From positions 8,690,454 through 8,754,453 of the forward strand of contig CM056563.1 in NCBI GenBank assembly GCA_029721515.1: 64,000 nucleotides of DNA. Direction: 5' to 3'. Under the pieces are notes generated by a model that saw only the letters and a program-made list of their open reading frames with translations, did not search any database and was not told the origin of the DNA. Below, in pieces: positions 60,449 through 64,000 of the stretch. The translations under genes were made by a program, and so were the position numbers. This DNA comes from Synanceia verrucosa. Taxonomy: Eukaryota; Chordata; Actinopteri; Perciformes; Synanceiidae. The stretch's first letter is position 1, and every line of letters begins with the position of its first letter.

Positions 60449-62737
60449 GCTGGCTGCTTTTTTTGTGGGTTGCACAAAGAGTGTGGAAAAAGAAGTGCTC
60501 CTCTCTGAGTCCACAGGGTCATCTGGCCCACTGTTTATGAGCAACCAGGGTTATAGATCAGCAGAGGACTTGAAGAACAGGTTTCCTTCACCTGTAGTAA
60601 ATAAAGAACATGTCACCACCCCTTTTCTGCCAGCCACAACACAGCTGAGAAACAGGGCAGACTCCTGCTGAGTCCAAAACTGTTTTCTTTCTTCACAGAG
60701 GAAAATAAGAATGTCACTGAAAGTGCTCTATTTTTTAAGTAAAGAGCAACAAACAGGAGGACACTGGTCTGTTTAGAAGGCAAACAGAGCCACAAACCTT
60801 CTTACCGCATTTCAAATCAAAAACATGCTGTAATTCAGTGTTGAAGTGAGACAAAGGCCCAGAGGTGACCCTGCTGAGCTTCACCAGCACTATCAACTTA
60901 CCACGGCCTATCTCATTGCATTAACTGTGACGGCCTGCCGACACTCAAAAGTGATTTCCAGTTAAACATCATCTATATTTCAGGAGGACACAGGTGAGAA
61001 GAAACAAACACACCCTGGTGCGCTCCAGCAGGATCACAGCATTGTCTCTCCCTTTTTAAACAGCAGAAAGCTGTGTTAGATAATTCAAAAAGAAAAAGAG
61101 CAAAGAAGAGTCACCTGGACTTACTTAACTTTTGAGGACATTTCACCTCTCATCCAGGAGGCTTCAGAACTGATGAAGTCCTGTTGAATTTTCTTTGCTC
61201 TTTTTGATTTACCTCGACCTGCATGACTGAGAACCTCCACAGTGTTAGATAATCTATATAATCTAATCTAATCTATATCAACATGTTTTATACACCAGCT
61301 CCCAGCTTGAAACAACAGAGCACTGTGTTGAGTTCAGTTAGACCAAGTAAAAGGACAACTGCCGTGTCTATGTTGTTATTGCATTATAATTACACATTGA
61401 CAACAGTGTAATACAAAGCCATCAAAAGAGCAGGTTCTTCTCAGTGTTACAGTGTTCTGGCATCAGTTTCGTTACATTAAGATATTCACCAACTCTGAGG
61501 GATGAAACAAAACTACAAAATAGCTTCATACATCTGGGTATACAGAAAAGGTTAACACCGAAACTATTTTTGTGTTTTTAAATAGTAGTTTGCCTTTCTA
61601 TGAACATGATGGAAGTAGTTTGGTATCAATCTGCTCCAATGACAGGATACGTGGCTTTTCAGCACCATGCACCAAAATGTATACTTCTAAAATATATAAA
61701 AAAAAATTTTTAAAAAAAACAAACATAAAATGCATGAAGTGAGACAAAATGAAGGCATTTTGTTCTCAACAGATTCCTTCACACAACTACTCTCTCATGG
61801 CGCTCTCTTCTTTAATACTGCCTTCTGTAAAACTTCAAAATAAAGTAGATCTGATTCTCCATCCAGTACACAAACTCTGTTCTAAAATAGACATCACATC
61901 ACTTGTTATATAAAAACACTAGCTACATAAAAAAATAAGTCAACACAATCCACAAACCTGGAACCAATCTGCTTCTTATTCCCATCTTCAAAACCTCAGT
62001 CAATACTGATTTTCTGCAACGCCGTCACTTATGTGCTGCAGTTAACTTCATTACAGCATGGAGTGTGTCAATGGTGAACAAACACCACTGGTATTTTAGT
62101 GAGTAAGCTACACATTACCAAAATAAAAAAAAGAACATAAAACCAGCCAAATTCATTATGAAGATAAAAATAGAACAGCACATGCTTGTAAAACTGATCC
62201 ATAACAGTAACAGCAAGAGTTCAGGACGACAGTGTGACTCAGAGACGATGCCTTCTTGTTCTGTGTAATGACTGTGCTGCTCACCAGCTGAGGTGCAGTG
62301 CACTGCCTGTTCTTGTTGGTTTATTGAGCAGTGCCACACAGTGCAGTGTGGGGAAAAAAAATTCATTTTGTTTGTGTCAAAGATCTATTTTGAGTTAGCT
62401 GTTCATTTCTCCCATATCAAAAGACGTGCTGTACTTTTTCCACTGCCAGACACCACAACACGACATGCAGGTTCATGTGAGGCGCTCGAAAGGAATGTTC
62501 AACAACGTGCTTATGGTGGAAAAAGCCCAAAAAAAAAAAAAAACAAGTCAGAGTTGCTTTCTTCTCCCTTATGGTCTTTGTGCAGAGTCTCCCACAAGGG
62601 CACCCTCTAAATGTAAAACAGCAGGAGTATACACAGGAATGAAAACAAAGTCATGATGGTAGTGTTGTTTCCTAGTAGTGCAGAATGTTGTGGGTGTCAC
62701 ACGTTCACAAGTTGTTCCGCTCCGTTAGTTCCCGGGG
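60449..62737 (-). other. TRIM upstream region and gipc1 3' UTR
   Basis: The right part (probably from somewhere past 61300) should be the gipc1 3' untranslated region; the left part holds the TRIM promoter and 5' untranslated region. The word AGGACATTTCACCTCTCATC followed by CAGGAGGCTTCAGAACTGAT (61135-61174), with CATGACTGAGAACCTCCACA further on (61223-61242), is a recurrent fish repeat fragment. An A-run lies at 62529-62543. No other gene is seen. Confidence 0.5.
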
Positions 62738-63991
62738 TTACACTCGCCCAACCTTAGCGTCACCGATGGCACCCCAAACGTCGAAAACAAATTCGTCCGG
62801 GAAGGCAAAGTCTCCAAGGGTCTCATCTAAAGCCTCTGCAAACTCATCAGGGTTCTTTTTGTCCTTTCCCAGCTCCACCATGGTGGCCGCTGAGGAGACG
62901 GAGGAGAGAGGGCAGAAAATGTTTAGGGAACACCAAACGGCAGGCGGCTCGAACCACTTCAGACATCTGTGGAGCAACCAAGCATTCACTCACCCAGCTC
63001 ACTGTCTCTGATGCCCATGTAGCTCTCAAGCAGGTCATCCACCTTCTCAATAGCCTTTTCCTCAAATGCAGACGGCTAGAGCAAAAAAAACAAAAAAAAA
63101 AAAACACATACCCACATTGGCTCAGGCAATGCACCAGAATTCTGTTTCTAAACATGAACATGGTGACCATGTGCAGTAAAAACACTCACCAGCTCCTCCA
63201 CAGTAGCAGGACCTTTAGAGCGCAGCCGCAGAGTCCCTCTGCCTGTCCCCAGCTGGACTCCCGAGGATGACCTGGACCCTCCAGACCGCTGGCTGATCAT
63301 ATCTACACACAATAATCCAAACACATCCCTGGCCACTGAATACAGTCCAAGCTCCTGTTCTTAATAGCCTCCCGTCAACCCTCTTACCACTCAGTACATC
63401 CTTTTAGAAAAGGATTTCTAATTATTAGTGCAGATGTGAGTCAGTAAACAGTTTTTTTGGACCTGAATCTTTTCAAATGGACTCACAGGGTATCTAAATA
63501 TGCCTTACTGTGGAAGCAAGGGCAATTAAGCAAGCAAGGCTGGCTTCTGTGAACTAATTTAATGCAATAAATAAAATAAAAGTCACTTTCATCCACAATA
63601 AGGCACACACAACATTTAGTTTGGTGACTAAAACAGACCTAGATTTAAATACTGCTTTCATAGCGACAGTGTTGTTTGGCATCACTGACTGTTGGACTTC
63701 TCCAACAGAGTCCATGGAGAGCAGACGAGGCAGATTTAAGTTGAGGAGCATGTTGTGCTGGCATCTATCTGAGATCATGGAGCTGAACAGACAGCTATCA
63801 GATGACCTACCAAAGGCCTTGAGAGGCTCCACCAGCTTGATGGTGAACTCCTTCCCTTTGGGTAGCTCCTTCAGCATCTTTGCCACTTCATAGTGTCGAC
63901 ACCCAATCAGGCGATGGCCGTTGATCGACTCGATCATATCACCCACGTTGATGACCTGGATCTGGTGGATGATGCTCCCCTCACGGATTCT
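62738..63991 (-). CDS. gipc1: GIPC1 PDZ adaptor, C-terminal part (runs off window)
   Basis: Four exons on the minus strand: 63991-63811, 63302-63190, 63075-62994 and 62889-62738, giving the last 175 residues (human GIPC1 is 333 aa). The first holds the second half of the PDZ domain (VGDMIESINGHRLIGCRHYE, KMLKELPKGKEFTIKLVEP). The rest forms the GH2 domain that binds myosin VI (VDDLLESYMGIRDSELAATM, DFAFPDEFVFDVWGAIGDAK). The adaptor links receptors such as neuropilin, plexin and GPCRs to myosin VI for endosomal transport. MISQRSGG and RGTLRLRSKGPATVEEL match GIPC1 better than GIPC3; GIPC2 is less well excluded, but 19p13-like neighbours support gipc1. The stop is TAA (62738-62740). The upstream exon boundary at 63991 follows a TTTTCAG acceptor; the N-terminus lies to the right. 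Confidence 0.9.
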
Positions 63992-64000
63992 CTGAAAACA

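Noticed and set aside
59942..60671. Plus-strand open frames of 136 and 219 codons opposite the TRIM first exon
   Set aside because: They are antisense shadows of the GC-rich RING/B-box exon, which has clear zinc-ligand motifs on the minus strand.

Overview
This window looks like nuclear DNA from a ray-finned (teleost) fish. The genes are vertebrate, with GT/AG introns. The spacers are packed with elements typical of fish genomes: (TG)n microsatellites, Tc1-like transposon relics, a hAT relic, several fold-back/MITE families and V-SINE-type tRNA-derived SINEs. No bacterial, phage or CRISPR features are present.

Layout, left to right. Positions 1-10780 hold no exon I can recognise. They lie downstream of a minus-strand dynamin-2 first coding exon (10781-10941), so they are most simply dnm2 intron 1, and they are dominated by DNA-transposon relics. 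A 526-bp spacer (10942-11467) separates this exon head-to-head from qtrt1 (11468-15875, + strand, nine coding exons, 417 aa), the catalytic subunit of the queuine tRNA-ribosyltransferase. A sodium-activated potassium channel gene of the Slo2/KCNT family follows (17754-53613, + strand, 30 coding exons including one in-frame 57-bp candidate cassette exon, about 1237 aa). It has a 10.7-kb first intron and a repeat-rich intron 10. Its 3' end converges on a minus-strand TRIM E3 ligase gene of RING/B-box/coiled-coil/PRY-SPRY type (57717-60448, 524 aa). The window closes inside minus-strand gipc1 (62738-63991, last four coding exons).

The genes do not form a pathway, but the neighbourhood is informative. 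DNM2, QTRT1 and GIPC1 lie on human 19p13. The KCNT gene between them has no human counterpart there: human KCNT1 is on 9q34 and KCNT2 on 1q31. These regions are commonly grouped in one ancient paralogon, together with DNM1, DNM2 and DNM3. The best biological lead is therefore that this KCNT gene is a third Slo2 paralogue kept in fish and lost in mammals. Its sequence fits: it has a KCNT2-like start and GFGD selectivity filter, but lacks the Walker-A-like ATP motif of Slick.

A second lead is that several KCNT acceptor sites (exons 7, 12, 19, 25) sit directly behind UG-rich repeats, a layout known to influence exon inclusion elsewhere. Exon coordinates were read by eye from splice consensus, reading phase and family similarity. 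They have not been checked against transcripts.
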